DNA of 64,000 nucleotides. It comes from Ignelater luminosus. Its lineage: Eukaryota > Arthropoda > Insecta > Coleoptera > Elateridae. A program made the position numbers and the translations under genes. The notes beneath the pieces were generated by a model that saw nothing but the letters and a program-made list of their open reading frames with translations, ran no database searches and was not told the DNA's origin. The stretch is taken from positions 328,501 to 392,500 of the forward strand of contig VTPC01090026.1 of assembly GCA_011009095.1 (NCBI GenBank), in the 5' to 3' direction. This document shows, piece by piece, positions 23,990 to 35,401 of the stretch. Position 1 is the first letter of the stretch. The number at the start of each line of letters is the position of its first letter.

Positions 23990-24770
23990 GGTACGAGAAT
24001 AAGATATTAGTAGGCGATCAATGCTGCTTTTATCCCGTGTAAGCTGTCTTCCAAATGGAAGAGGATTGGAAGACAATGCAGAAATCTTTTTACCTTTCTT
24101 GCACACTGCTTTTGCCACGCCAGTGTTAGAAAAATAGTTTGGTTCACCTTGTACAGCAATGCTTTCTGTGCCGTCTCGGGTTAAACTAAATCGTTTACTA
24201 TTATTTAATTGGAAATGCCAGAAACCAGGTACCTTTAGAACTTGTTTTGCATCCGTCTTCCAGTCAGAAATATTCCATTGCTCAGTGCTTCTAAGTGTTG
24301 TATGTTGTTTGACAATTTCATTGTATTCATTAGGTTTTACAGTAGTGGATTGCTTTTTATGCTTTTTTCAATCAAACCGAACAGTCGATCTAAAGGCATA
24401 AATGAGTGGCCACCACTAAAAAAACTAATTCTAGCTTTGAAACTGTCTTTGGGGCATCTCTTAAGAGCCATGATAAAAGCATCGCAATTATGGTAATGTT
24501 TTTGTTTTGGCCTCCAGAGTCATCGGCTAAGAGGAGCACAGTAGCAGTTGATTCTTGAAAAGCAAAGTGCTTTAAAAACTAGTGTATTGCCGAAGCTATT
24601 GCATTTGAATCTTTGGCTGCATCAGTTTCTAACCAATTATAAGCCACAATATGGGATCGATCTAGGCATCCTTTGGAACTACCATTAACAACAGGAAAAT
24701 TTTAATAATTTATCTATTGACTAATGTAGCACGTTTGATCTGGTAATTTAGGTGGAGCCAAAAACTGTCC
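23990..24770 (-). pseudogene. Family D: GGQNKN-type transposase-like protein, C-terminal half
   Basis: Read on the minus strand from about 24770: APPKLPDQTCYIS, then SHIVAYNWLETDAAKDSNAI (about 24665-24606), ATVLLLADDSGGQNKNITII (about 24545-24485), AMLLSWLLRDAPKTVSKLEL, SGGHSFMPLDRLFGLIEKS (about 24415-24360), then EQWNISDWKTDAKQV, GFWHFQLNNSKRFSLTRDG and a basic tail to about 24000. This order (chain of motifs ADD.GGQNKN, GHSFMP.DR, FG.IE, then a W.F.F block) is that of a widespread but poorly named insect transposase-like family with a presumed RNase H fold. Two or more frameshifts and one stop (about 24594). The N-terminal half is not recognisable. Related copies on the plus strand: 25895-26930, 30600-32615 and 43890-45448. 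Confidence 0.6.
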
Positions 24771-25307
24771 GCAACAATAATAAACATTTTAACAGTGTAT
24801 GTTATATGTGCAGAACACACGACGAAATACAAAGATGTCTATTGGCCAAAATGCAAAGAGATACGTTTGTCACTAATTTGCCAAAGCAAAGAGTGAGTTT
24901 TGCATCTAACGCAACATTTTGTTAATTTACTTCCATATAAAATAGCAACCTATGATCCAAAATAATGTCACCACGAAATTCCTTGAAACATTGGCTATTC
25001 AGGAATGTATTTAACTCATTTTTCAAAATTTTGTTGAAGAGGAAGTTTTGCATCTATACGCCTCATATGATCTGTATTAATTCCGGGTATGAAAATCAAT
25101 ATTGAAAGACTGGATCAAGGTACGTATGATTGTATAAGAAAAGTACGTAGATGTCCTTGATATAACACAATAAATAAGTAAAATTTCGATTTTGATCAGC
25201 ATAACCCTTTGTGAACGGCCTTTATTATTTTGCTGGTAAATGGGCTGCTTAGTCATACCTTCGTTCTAAAGGTATTTGTGGTTTGAAATAATTTGTGGGT
25301 TTTGGAA

Positions 25308-25665
25308 TCAATATATGTCTCTATTGAATTGAAAATTAAGTTTTACTCTCCCATTTTCTACTTTCAAAGCTGAATCCCTTACAGGCGCTTTGGGTCTCAA
25401 ATTGTCTCTTGTCAAGCGTTTGCCTACATCTTCGTTACTGATTTGTACATCATTCAGCTCCATTTGTAACAATCTTGCTGTTACAAACTTAGACAATCTT
25501 AGGCACGGAGTTCTTAAAAATCTGACCCGCATGACATTGGTAACTCGCTTTTTGCCTTGTCTGCCAATATGATCAAATCTTCGAGCTATCCTGCAATAGC
25601 TCATTCCTTCTTCTAGCAGTACAACAGCTTGAACACATTCAATGCAAATTAAATGAAGACGTCGC
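25308..25665 (-). pseudogene. Tc1-like transposase, N-terminal DNA-binding part
   Basis: On the minus strand a frame upstream of the longest open piece reads ECVQAVVLLEEGMSYCRIARR, the first helix-turn-helix of Tc1-type transposases ('..A..LLEEG.S...IA....'). It then jumps to a basic linker GRQGKKRVTN, and VRFLRTPCLRLSKFVTARLL with NDVQISNEDVGKRL and RDNLRPKAP, the second helix-turn-helix, which recognises the inverted ends. The recognition part of the first helix-turn-helix is missing between RIARRF and DHIGRQGK, a small internal deletion. The frame stops right where the catalytic DDE domain should begin. It is squeezed between family D and family A copies. Confidence 0.65.
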
Positions 25666-25894
25666 GGGAAAAACGAGCTAAGTCCAAATTTAAAAAAATT
25701 TTAATTTTACTACCATCTAACTAATGTACGTACTAATAAACAGGTATATTATAATTAGCCAAATAGCGATCTAAGTCCGTCAAAAACGCAGTTAAAAACA
25801 AGGTATACTTTGAAATACCGATCTAAGTCGACGTCGTTTTATATAAAACCGATCTACGTCCACTTAAAGGGATTTGTGACTAGGAGTACTCCAG

Positions 25895-26930
25895 CGCCGA
25901 GATGTATTTTTTTAGTTGACAAAATAATATCAATCGTGGTGCCAGTTGCTTGTGGTTTTACATTAGAGGAACCTTTAATTGAAGATCAAAGGAAACATTT
26001 AACTAAACAGTTAAGGAAGATTGAGACAGGGGTTAAAGTTGATAAATTGAAAACTGCCACTTTTTGCAACCGAAAACGAAAAGCTAAAAGAGCTAGGAAA
26101 GAAGACGATTTTGAAGTAATAACAATGGATTATTCCAAAAATCTTTTTACACCAAATGTAGCAACAAACGATGTGTACTTCAAAAGGTAGTTGACCTTCA
26201 TAAATTTTAATATTCATGTGCTATAGAATAATAAATCGGTTTTTATATGTACTTATCCCCAAACAGTTGCCAAGAAGGGTTCAGACGAAGTGTCATCATT
26301 ACTATACCATTTCTCTTTCAACTATTTGTCGACAAATGTAAGACATTTAGAAGTTTACTGCCTCGTGTGCAGTCCAGAAAATTATACAATTCTTTGCCTA
26401 TTGCACTTTCTTGTATACAAGGAAAACCGCTTTCACAGCATTAAGGTTGCATTTTCTATTAAGCGATACTCATATCTACAGTGTGATAAAGACTGTGGAC
26501 TTATAACTCAAAAGGCGACAGTAGAAGTTTTAAAATGCTAGATACAAACCTTTTCCCTTTGATGTAGTCAAATGTAGCCAGAATATGCTTTTTGCATGAC
26601 AAAATATCTTGCAACATTTTACAAAAAAACTTGTCCTGTTCCAACTCGACCTATCAAAAAAGCTTTTGTAAATTCAAGCCATGCCCTAACAATAGAAGCT
26701 CGTGATAGTTATAATGTCATAATAGCCAGATACCTGATTACATCAAAGAAAGATTTAAAATCAAGCGCCAGAGCATGCCGAGTTTATTATATAAAGAAGT
26801 TTTAGCTATTCCCATAAAAAAGTATAACGAACTGCAGGATATGAAAAAATTTGTTTCACAAGAAAATCAAAGCTACTATAGTAATCTACCAGGTCATCAC
26901 ATCGAGGTACCAAGTAAAGAGGACGAGTGA
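25895..26930 (+). pseudogene. Family A: GGQNKN-type transposase-like protein, C-terminal two thirds
   Basis: Order of blocks: EDQRKHLTKQLRKIETGVKV (about 25983-26042), RKRKAKRARKEDDFEVITMD then YSKNLFTPNVATNDVYFKR and QLTFINFNIHVL (about 26071-26220), a gap, FNYLSTNVRHLEVYC (about 26317), ENYTILCLLHFLVYKENRFH (about 26376-26440), RYSYLQCDKDCGLI (about 26468-26507), KYLATFYKKTCPVPTRPIKK (about 26602-26660) and, after frame changes, a tail ending IEVPSKEDE at a TGA (26928-26930). Family members usually read CDSCGGQNKNYT and RGHSYLECDK; here the first is reduced to CLVCSPENYT, so the presumed catalytic Asp is gone, while the second Asp (CDKD) remains. The block between INFNIHVL and the catalytic strand is deleted. 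Function by family is inferred, probably DNA transposition; this copy is dead. Confidence 0.6.
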
Positions 26931-29900
26931 GGTAAGAACATCCATAAGTATTTAATGGAATCTAAAATGAAAAATAAATATTTTATTTAGATTTGATGTA
27001 TGGACTTGGATTATTCTTCTATCTGAGAAGTGGACGTTGCATTCTAAAGTTTATAAGAGTTACATAATTATTTACTTTTCATTTAGAGTATAATAATGTA
27101 TTAGTTAACAATAAATATACTATCATTAAAAAATGAAAAAAAAAACTTTTACAAGTTTAACACAAGAAAAGTTGTAGATCTTGAAACTTTAAAATTGCTT
27201 GATTTCAAAAGTTCTAATTTGTGACTTAAGTAGATCATTTTTCTTGCGACGCACGGCTTCAATTGCAACAAGCAATCTGACTGTCTTCAGGTTAAAATTG
27301 CTCGTTATTTTTCGGGGTTCTTTGCCCGTGTAGGACATGTACATTGACAACTGCAATGTCAATGAAGTACTATATGAAGCGATGGTACGACTTCTTTGAT
27401 TTTTGGTCAATTTTATAGAACGATTTCATCCTGTCGACTTTATCAACGTGTCCTATATACTGTTCCTTTATTTACTGTTTGGAATACTTCTGATTTTTTT
27501 TCTGTTTAATCTAGGAATGCAAATAATTATAAAATCTTCCCGAATCCATGTTCTGCACCAACTCTTAGTGCAGTGAATACATGGCGTTCAAATATACGAA
27601 TTTTCGTTTAAATGAAGAATAGCTGAATCATGCCTTTTTCCTTCAAAAACCCCATCCAATCTTGAATGACATCACAGGGTGTTTAAACTTTTAACATAGA
27701 AACCTGTCCATTTTGGCAACACAAACATACATTTAAACATTGCTGACTTTAAAGAATGTGTGATGTAGGAAATTCTAATTTAATTAATTGTGTACCATAT
27801 AACGTACATTTATACGTCACACTATGTTATACGTTAGAACAGTTGCAAATTCGCTATCTAAGAACAACTGCTATAAAAAACATAAATTTATAAACTTTTG
27901 TTTATAGGTCCTCTGACCCAAACTACCATTAAAGCCTTATTTACAAACAAAGTTAAAGACGAATCTCAGACATACCAATGACTGTCGGCAAACATTGTGT
28001 TTCAGTTTGCTTTAAAGTACGATAGCTTGAAAGCCCCTCTGGATTTATACTGTCCATCGCTGTCCGTAAGATGTGCTTTTTAATACTAACGCCTAATTAT
28101 AAATGAATACATAATAGATATTGTTGTTTTGCTTCTGTCTAGAAGATAATCTTGCTGAGAACGTCAATTTGTTTGACGTTCTTGAAGAAAATAGATCTGC
28201 CATTCTCTGCTTTTTAACCGTTTGACTGCTTAATGCTTAGCCACAAGTTCAATTTAGCATCCATTGCATTCTACCTACTTTGCCTTCATATGATGGCAAA
28301 GCACTCGTGGGATTTTATCGTTATTTTCCAGAATCGTCTTTGGAGAGTAGTGTAAGCTATAAGCATTTAAGATGTACTTAGTTACTGCCCGGAGTTTTGC
28401 TTCTTTGAGAATACCTTTCCAAATATTGCAAACAGCAGAATGTTTATTCGTGACCAAACGTAACGGCTTGTAAAAGAGCAGCCACAAGCAACAGCAATAT
28501 CCATGAAATGAAAGAGCATAAACGTAAAAAGTTGGTATTTATTAGTTTTTTCTAATAATAGGCAAGGTTATAAAATGTTAGAAAATAGATGACATTATAA
28601 AAAACACGTTTCACTTACAAAGTACATATTCACAGTCCATTTATTTGTTTAAGTCTGTGTCTTAATTATTAACTTTGACCATGCCTTCAGAATTTAATCT
28701 TACATTCAATCAGACAGTTTGTTGTACTAGTTTTAGAAAATATAGACGTTTAGCTACTTTATATCAATAAACTAACAAAAATTAAGGAAATCAGAATAGT
28801 AATTATCTATTAAGGAGATGCTCCTAGTGGTAAGATACAAATGTCAGGAAGAACAGTTCAACTGAGCATAATACAACTGGGTTTTCTATAAAAAGCTTTG
28901 AAACTGATTTTAATTACGCAATTATTGCAGCTAACACTTAACAGTATAGTATAATTAATAATTATTTAGATCTTGTTGTATCAAAGTCACAACATTAAAG
29001 AGATAACCAAAAACTAAAAGAAAAGTGATATCGGTCTGAAGACTCATTTACGTTCAGAAATAGTTTTAGGTAATTAGGTAATAAGTAATTATATTAATCG
29101 TTGTAACAATTCGCTCAAAGGTGTTGCAATCTGATAAATAAAATTTAAATAAGTAAATTCATGCTATCCACCTCTAAAATCATATCCCAGTTTGCTGAGT
29201 TTCAGGTTGAAATGCTTCTTTATAACTTTATTATCAGAGCTGTAACATTGACCGAGAAAACTCTAATATTAACTTAAGGCCATTAGGATATCCTTCGAAG
29301 TGATTAACAATGAAAAAGCATACTGTGTCAACTTTAACCAGACAAAAATGAGAAGGTAATTGAGAAGGATCATGAGTTAGTGCCAGACATTTGACAAATA
29401 CAAGTGTCAGTTACAAAATTCAATTAAGAATAAAAAAAGTATCTAATTTCTCCACTTGCCAAGAAAAAAGCTGTACAGTGGACAAGTTAAAGACTTTTAA
29501 AATGCGTCGCAAAAAAAAGCTAATTGCAACATGTACATATTTTGTTCAAATTATTCTTATTTATATTAATTGCACTTTGCTAATTCCACGTGTTCATTTA
29601 TTCTTTCCAACGTAGGAAAATGTAATAACGGCCACGAGTAATACGGGATAATTTGACCTCAGATCCCACTTCTGTTTTATACCTACATAATATTATCTTT
29701 GTATACCAAGTAAAACAATATGGTTTAATTTAATTCTTATAGTCTGGAAAACTTTGGCTATACCTCATCTTATCTTTGTTACGTTTTTTTCCAAAGAAGT
29801 TTTAATGTTAGAGCTGTAAAAAGCTCTATACTGTTGCTTGCCTTTGTTGTTTCAGTTGTAAAAACGCTTCGCGCCGTCTCTTGGGAGATTGGATAGTTTG

Positions 29901-30599
29901 AATTTGCATTTATTAAGTCTCAATTCAGAAGAAAAATAGTTTTTGTTATAATTCATTTCTTTTACGTCTAAGCGATAAAAAACCAGTCAGATTTTTTTAT
30001 TGTCTGTATTGAATACATTTAGGTATTTGTAATGAGCATATTTGTACCTTGGAACATAAAGGGCGGGAGTCTATTTTTTCTAAAATCTTGATATTAAAAA
30101 GCCAGTAGTCCATATCAGTGTTATTTATGTGTGGATAAAAGCCTAGTGTCCTGCCTATTCCAGTTTAATTTTGAACAATTCCAAAAAGGCCAATGTCACA
30201 GTTTTACTGTGTATAAGAGTGGTACAAAAAAAGTGTATGTGGGACACCCGCCTTTTTTTTATTTTGCAAAAAAACCTGTTTAGTGTTAACCTGAAAACTA
30301 ATTTATGTTCTCATTTCAACGTTAGAAAACGTGATCTTCGTTGATGATTTTCAATTTAGTATTATTTGAAAATAAATAGAAGAAGTAAAATACTAAGTTA
30401 AGCAGTTGCATAACAACACAATAAAGTGCCTGCTACCGCTGGTAAGTGCGTTATTTAATATAATATGAAAAGACGGTGAACAAAATTAAAATTAACTTTC
30501 TTATTCTTGTAGGTTATGTTATCTGTAAATCAAAGAAGAATAATCATCAGGAAATTGCAAAGGATGGGATAAACACAGTTGTTTTAGAATTGTCAAGCA
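26931..30599. other. No supported gene
   Basis: AT-rich DNA, many short open frames on both strands, none recognisable. A short inverted word TACATTGAC / GTCAATG occurs at about 27340-27365. Nothing else stands out. Confidence 0.5.
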
Positions 30600-32615
30600 C
30601 TGATTTATATTATTGAGGCTGATTTTAATTTTACGTAAAAGAAGAATAAACAAAATGACATCAGTTTTTATTTTTGTATTGGTTTACAAACAGATTTAAA
30701 TGTTGAAAATGATTTAGATAAAATAGTGCCAGATATAACCGAATTACAAACTTTTAATTTTTTTGAAGATATTACTACTCCAATTTTTAATTTTGTTTTA
30801 TTTTAGTAAGTGAGAATTTCTTAATAGAAGAAAATATGAATTACGATCATCACGAAGAAATGGCCGACAAAGATGAACACACAGATTTGTCGACAATTGA
30901 CGTGCCAGAGGAAAGTAAATATTACGATGATGCTGTTGATACAGACAACACTGAGGACATAGACTAAATGCCAAGGGAAGATGAAGAAAGTAGTGATAAT
31001 CAAGGCAACGAGGCAAATGATAGCCACAAAGAAGACATAGATGGGAATGCTAAACATCAGAAAGCAGAAACAAATGAAAAGGCCAAAAACATGGAAAAAA
31101 TATTCAGAAACAAAAAAGCTTGAAAGGCGAAAAATATGTAGGATACAAAAACAAAGTTCGAAGAAAAAATTTTGGAACCTCCTAGACAATGTAGACTTAA
31201 ATGTTTCAAGCTAATTAAAAACAAACAACGGCAGGTGTTGTTCAAAGTTTTTGGAAACACTAATTGGATACAAATAAGCTAATTCATTATACAAAGGATA
31301 GAGTCAACATTTATTCGAAGATACAGGCCACGTAATAATTCGCGAGAAGGAAGAAGACAACAAAGCTACTTGTACACTGTACAAATAGAAAAGAATATCA
31401 TAAAGGTCTGCAAGACTATATCTATGAATACATCTAGTATTTCAAAAAGACTTATTCGTGGTGCTCTGAAGAAAAAGAGTCTTATTCTCATGGTGGTCTA
31501 ATAATACAGGCCTCATCCTAAAAAGTGGCACCAAATAAATTATCTAGAAAAGCTGAAACTCTCGTTATTAATCATATCAAAATGTTTCCGGCGGTTGACA
31601 GTCACTAGACCACAGAAAAATCGCCAGCAAAGTACCCAAATACATCCACATCTAAATATAAACACGATGTATAGAAATTATATTTAATGATGCAGAGAAA
31701 ACGATGTACCCTAATCTAAAACTGTGAAACCAAGCATGTATCGTCCGTCACCTATTTTGTACACAATTTAATTTGAGTTTTAAACAACTATACAATAATA
31801 CATGTGACACTTGTGATCACCTTGAACACCTTTTAAGGAACTTGAGCACTGAAAATGGAGCTGATATTCCCAAGCAAAAGGAGAAACACTTACATAACGC
31901 AAAACTAAAAGATTTTAATAAACAAAGGGCAAAACAGATAGATTCGGAAGAGAGAGCAGCTATGGTAGACTTACAAAAATTATAGACATTCAATTTAACA
32001 GTTTTTGTCAGCACATTACAAAAAACTTCTTGTTTTGTATGGGATGAAACAACAGCCGGAAGAGGGGGAATGAGATTTCTTCTTGTTTACAGATATGGCT
32101 GCTTGATTTGTCCCAGTCAGTGAAAGAAGTAACAGTTTGGTCTGACAATTGTTCAGGGCAGAATCAAAACTATATGTTATTTTTAATGTACATATAAGTA
32201 TTGCAATTTCACCCTTCCATTGAAACGATTAACCATAAGTATTTACTTACTGGTCATACTCACATGGAGGTTGACTCCTGTCATACAATAACAGAACAGA
32301 AGAAGAAAAAAATTACAAACGACAGAAATCTTTACTTCTCATAAATGGGCTCAATTTATTCGCACTTGCAAAACCCATAATCCTATCTTAGTGTATAAGC
32401 TGCCGCAAGAGCTGAGAATCTCTATCGCGCGGGATAACATCTCCTTTAGAAATTCGTAAGAAAAATTTTGATGGAGAGAACTGTTTATCTTTCAATATGG
32501 TCCATATCCAATTACGAAAACAGAGCCGGGATGTTTGCTCTACATAACCGGTTTTACACAAGATGACTTTACAAGGATTAGTTTTAGGGGAAATGTGCGG
32601 AAAGGTTTTGGATTT
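30600..32615 (+). pseudogene. Family B: transposase-like protein (SDNCSGQN / GHTHMEVDS type), nearly full length
   Basis: An acidic N-terminus rich in D and E (about 30690-31030) is followed by a lysine-rich stretch, then CRLKCFKLIKNKQRQVLFKV (about 31193-31252), a DNA-binding-like segment near 31300-31440, NHIKMFPAVDSH (about 31571), CDTCDHLEHLL (about 31809, metal-binding-like), a charged helix KEKHLHNAKLKDFNKQRAKQ (about 31880-31939), VWDETTAGRGG (about 32037), VKEVTVWSDNCSGQNQNYML (about 32120-32180), INHKYLLTGHTHMEVDSCHT (about 32226-32285), KKKITNDRNLYFS, KWAQFIRTCKTHNPI and a last block LLYITGFTQDDFTRISFRGN (about 32541-32600). The conserved Asp in SDN and the GH..MEVD motif are intact. 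At least six stops or frameshifts. The pogo element starts directly after it. A shared presumed function with families A, C and D: an RNase H-fold transposase (inferred). Confidence 0.65.
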
Positions 32616-32985
32616 TCGAATTTGATTTTCGAGGGCGAAATTGATCACTAGTTCCCCGCCAAGTATTTTCAAATACAATACCATAATTACCCTTTTGTTT
32701 GCGCTTGCGTTTATTACATTCAATGAGTGAAGGTTCAGTTGTGAGACGTGCATTATTGTATCTATCATTTTGTCAATTATTTCTGTAAAACAAGAATTAG
32801 AAATTTATAGTGTGAAATTGACACCTTTTGCATACTTAGGAACCTTCATTGTTAAGTATTATTTGAGAATATTTTTTGTAATTTTCGCAAAATATACGTT
32901 TTAGTTGATCTATCGTTAACCCGAATAGTAGATTATAAAAGCGGAAAACTTTACACATTGGCGGGAATTTTGCGACTAAGATGGC

Positions 32986-33041
32986 GGGGTCAAATAGATC
33001 ACACATGAGGGGTGAGATTGATCACTGATCAATTTGGCCCC
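32986..33041. promoter_or_regulatory. Left cluster of GATCAATTTG repeats upstream of the pogo transposase
   Basis: GGGGTCAAATAGATCAC (32986-33002), GGGGTGAGATTGATCAC (33009-33025) and TGATCAATTTGGCCCC (33026-33041). The last two face each other and make a 33-bp near-palindrome. They end 76 bases before the ATG of the transposase, so they could serve both as transposase-binding sites and as an autoregulatory operator; this is inferred from position. Confidence 0.65.
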
Positions 33042-33117
33042 ATCATTTTTTACTTAGCTGATTCTTGTTTCTATTGCTGTATCTATTTGTTTTTTATTTT
33101 AGACTAATGTAAATACA

Positions 33118-34887
33118 ATGGTACGTGTACATAAGAGAAAATTAGGTGCCAGAAAATACAAAGACTACAGTAGCGAGAATGTCGAGCAGGCCTTATCAAA
33201 AGTAATTGAAAGCGGTTGGAGTTTGTGTAAAGCTGCTAGAGAATACAAAATATCGTATGGTACACTACACAATAAGTACCATGGACGTCATATAAGAAAA
33301 AATGGAGGGCAAACTGTCTTTACATTTAACGAAAAAAAGCTTTTCTTTCTGCTGCAAGTACTTGTGGCGAATGGGGATTTCCGTTAGAAACAGTCGATCT
33401 AAGGCAATTAGCAAAAAATTATTTGGATAGTCAGGGCCGTACTATTACGTCATTTAAAAATAATTTGCCAGGAAATGATTGGGTGTATTCACTAATTTAA
33501 CGACATAATAATGCAATTGTAAAGAAACTTGCTGCTAATATTAAACGTTCTCGAGCTTCTGTTTCTAAAAAAACTATAACAGATTACTTTAACAACTTAC
33601 GTAAAACATTGCAAGATGTTCCACCGTGCAACATATTTAATTACGACGAGACAAATTTGCAAGACAACCCAGGGAATAAAAAGATGCTCTTTCGGCGTGG
33701 TACTAAATACCCAGAAAGAATTTGTAATTTTACGAAAAGCGCTACCTCTGTAATGATGTGTGGGTCGGCATCAGGCGATTTGTTACCTCCATACGTTATT
33801 TATAAATCTGAAAAGCTGTGGGTTCAGTGAACGGAGAACGGCCCCAAAGGGCGTCCTTGCTGCAACAAAAGATGTTGTGCATTAGGGTCTAGATATAATC
33901 GCACACGACATGGATGGATAGACGCCCAAACATTTAGTGACTGGTTCACTTTATGTTTTCTACCTCATGCAAAAGAACTAGAAGGTAGAAAAGTTTTGCT
34001 GGGTAATAATTTATCATCCCATTTTACCAATGAGGTGTTGCAGTTATGTGAAGAGAACAATATTGCCTTTGTTTGTTTACCAAAAACTCTACACATCTAA
34101 CACAACCTTTAGATGTGGGGTTTTTTAGAGCATTTAAGACATCGTGGAGGTCAACTTTATGTAGATGGAAGCAGTCACATCCGTCTTATACATCAATCGA
34201 TAAAAAATATTTTGGTCAATTACTAGCTAGCTCTCTAATTGAAATGGATAAAAAAGGGGAAGGTGGTACCTTCGCCATTAAAAAAGATTTAATCGCTTCT
34301 TTTAAAGCCACTGGAATCGTACCTTTAGATCCAAAACGAGTCTTCCAGGAGAAGATGACATTGACAATAATTCTGTTAACAATGTTTTAGTAAACTACTT
34401 ACAACAATAAAGATTCACGGCTACACCTTCAAGACGGAACATTAAAAGACAAAGACTTGAAGTAGAGCCAGGTAAAAGTGTAACCGCTCCTAATGAATCA
34501 ACTTCAGAAGATGAAACAGGACTACAACTACACGACGATTCTGACAACGGGCTTACTGAAGAAACCGGAGACGAATCTGAATATTATTCAGCAAATAAGA
34601 ATTTAGAAAAAGGAACATATTTGTTGTTAAAAGTACTAGGAGGAAGTAGAAAAAAGACAACATACAGGTATGTTGCAATAATTGAAGAATCAACAGATGA
34701 AGGAATTCTAGTACTGGGTATGAAGTCTGTGAATAGCACACGAAATATATTCAAAGCTGTAAAGAATGACGAATTTATAATTGGAAATGGTAATATTATA
34801 GCTGTTCTTCCAAATCATGATTTAAAAAACTGTGATGGTGAAGATATTTACACATTCAAAAATAATATTGATGTAAAAGAGATATAA
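33118..34887 (+). pseudogene. Pogo-like transposase, young pseudogene
   Basis: ATG at 33118 opens MVRVHKRKLG, followed by a psq-type helix-turn-helix (VEQALSKVIESGWSLCKAAR, about 33181-33240). After a frameshift near 33330 the frame resumes with STCGEWGFPL..VDLRQLAKNYLDSQG and reads on as a DDE domain: FNYDETNLQD (about 33637-33666, first Asp), LFRRGTKYPERICNFTKSAT, CGSASGDLLPPYVIYKSEKL, WIDAQTF, GRKVLLGNNLSSHF (about 33984-34019) and STHLTQPLDVGFFRAF (about 34090-34137, third Asp). A long acidic linker and a C-terminal domain end at TAA 34887 (VLGGSRKKTTYRYVAIIEES from about 34630). Lesions seen: frameshift near 33330, TAA at 33498-33500, TGA at 33828-33830 (in place of a Trp), one-base loss near 34086, a stop near 34408. 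The second catalytic Asp (GDN in relatives) is Asn at 34005-34007. Otherwise the sequence is very well preserved, so inactivation is recent. Confidence 0.85.
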
Positions 34888-35070
34888 TGTTTCACTGAGT
34901 TTCCAATACTGATTAATATTTGTTTCTGTTAATATATACGATGTAAGAGTGCCTTTTTTGTATTACGTAATATGTATTCGTTCTTTGTCTTAATACAAAG
35001 CAAATTTTGCATATAAAAGTCTCTTTTGTAGTAATCAAAAAGCGCTTAAGAATTGAGCAATTTCACACTA

Positions 35071-35401
35071 GTGATCAATTTGACCCCGACTAGTTCTCAG
35101 CAGCATATTTCCTAAACCAACTAACATATTTAAACCGGGGTCAGATTGATCAATATCCTATCTTTTCTGCAACATTTATGTGTTATAAAACAAGCATGAT
35201 CAAATTCGCCCCAAACAAGGTATGAAATTATTCAGTTTCTATTCCTTCTATATTGCAAATATTTCGACTTATGTTAATGTTCTGTGTGTGGAAATCTATT
35301 TAAAATATGAAGACAATAGGAATACTAATTTTACATGAAAATTTAACTAACGAGTAAAATTCTACGCTCAAAATAAAAAATAAAACTATCAATTTAGCCC
35401 C
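35071..35401. promoter_or_regulatory. Right cluster of GATCAATTTG repeats
   Basis: GTGATCAATTTGACCCC (35071-35087), GGGGTCAGATTGATCA (35137-35152), TGATCAAATTCGCCCC (35197-35212) and CTATCAATTTAGCCCC (35386-35401). The orientation is mixed but the outermost copy points inward, mirroring the left end. Probably subterminal transposase-binding sites. Confidence 0.65.

Larger units (their letters stand above)
32632..35401 (+). mobile_element. Pogo-like DNA transposon with clustered subterminal repeats
   Basis: Both outer limits carry the same motif in opposite orientation: left 32632-32652 (AGGGCGAAATTGATCACTAG) and right 35386-35401 (CTATCAATTTAGCCCC). Between them lies one transposase frame (33118-34887). 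Six further copies of the motif are split three on each side. The exact tips and a TA target duplication could not be fixed, so boundaries may be off by 10-30 bases. The element abuts the end of the family B copy and may have inserted into its 3' end. Confidence 0.7.

Noticed and set aside
30798-31260. Minus-strand hydrophobic proteins
   Set aside because: These are reverse-strand shadows of the acidic and lysine-rich N-terminus of the family B pseudogene on the plus strand.
32388-32768. A 126-codon minus-strand gene
   Set aside because: It overlaps the plus-strand end of family B and the left end of the pogo element, both supported by motifs; the minus frame has none.
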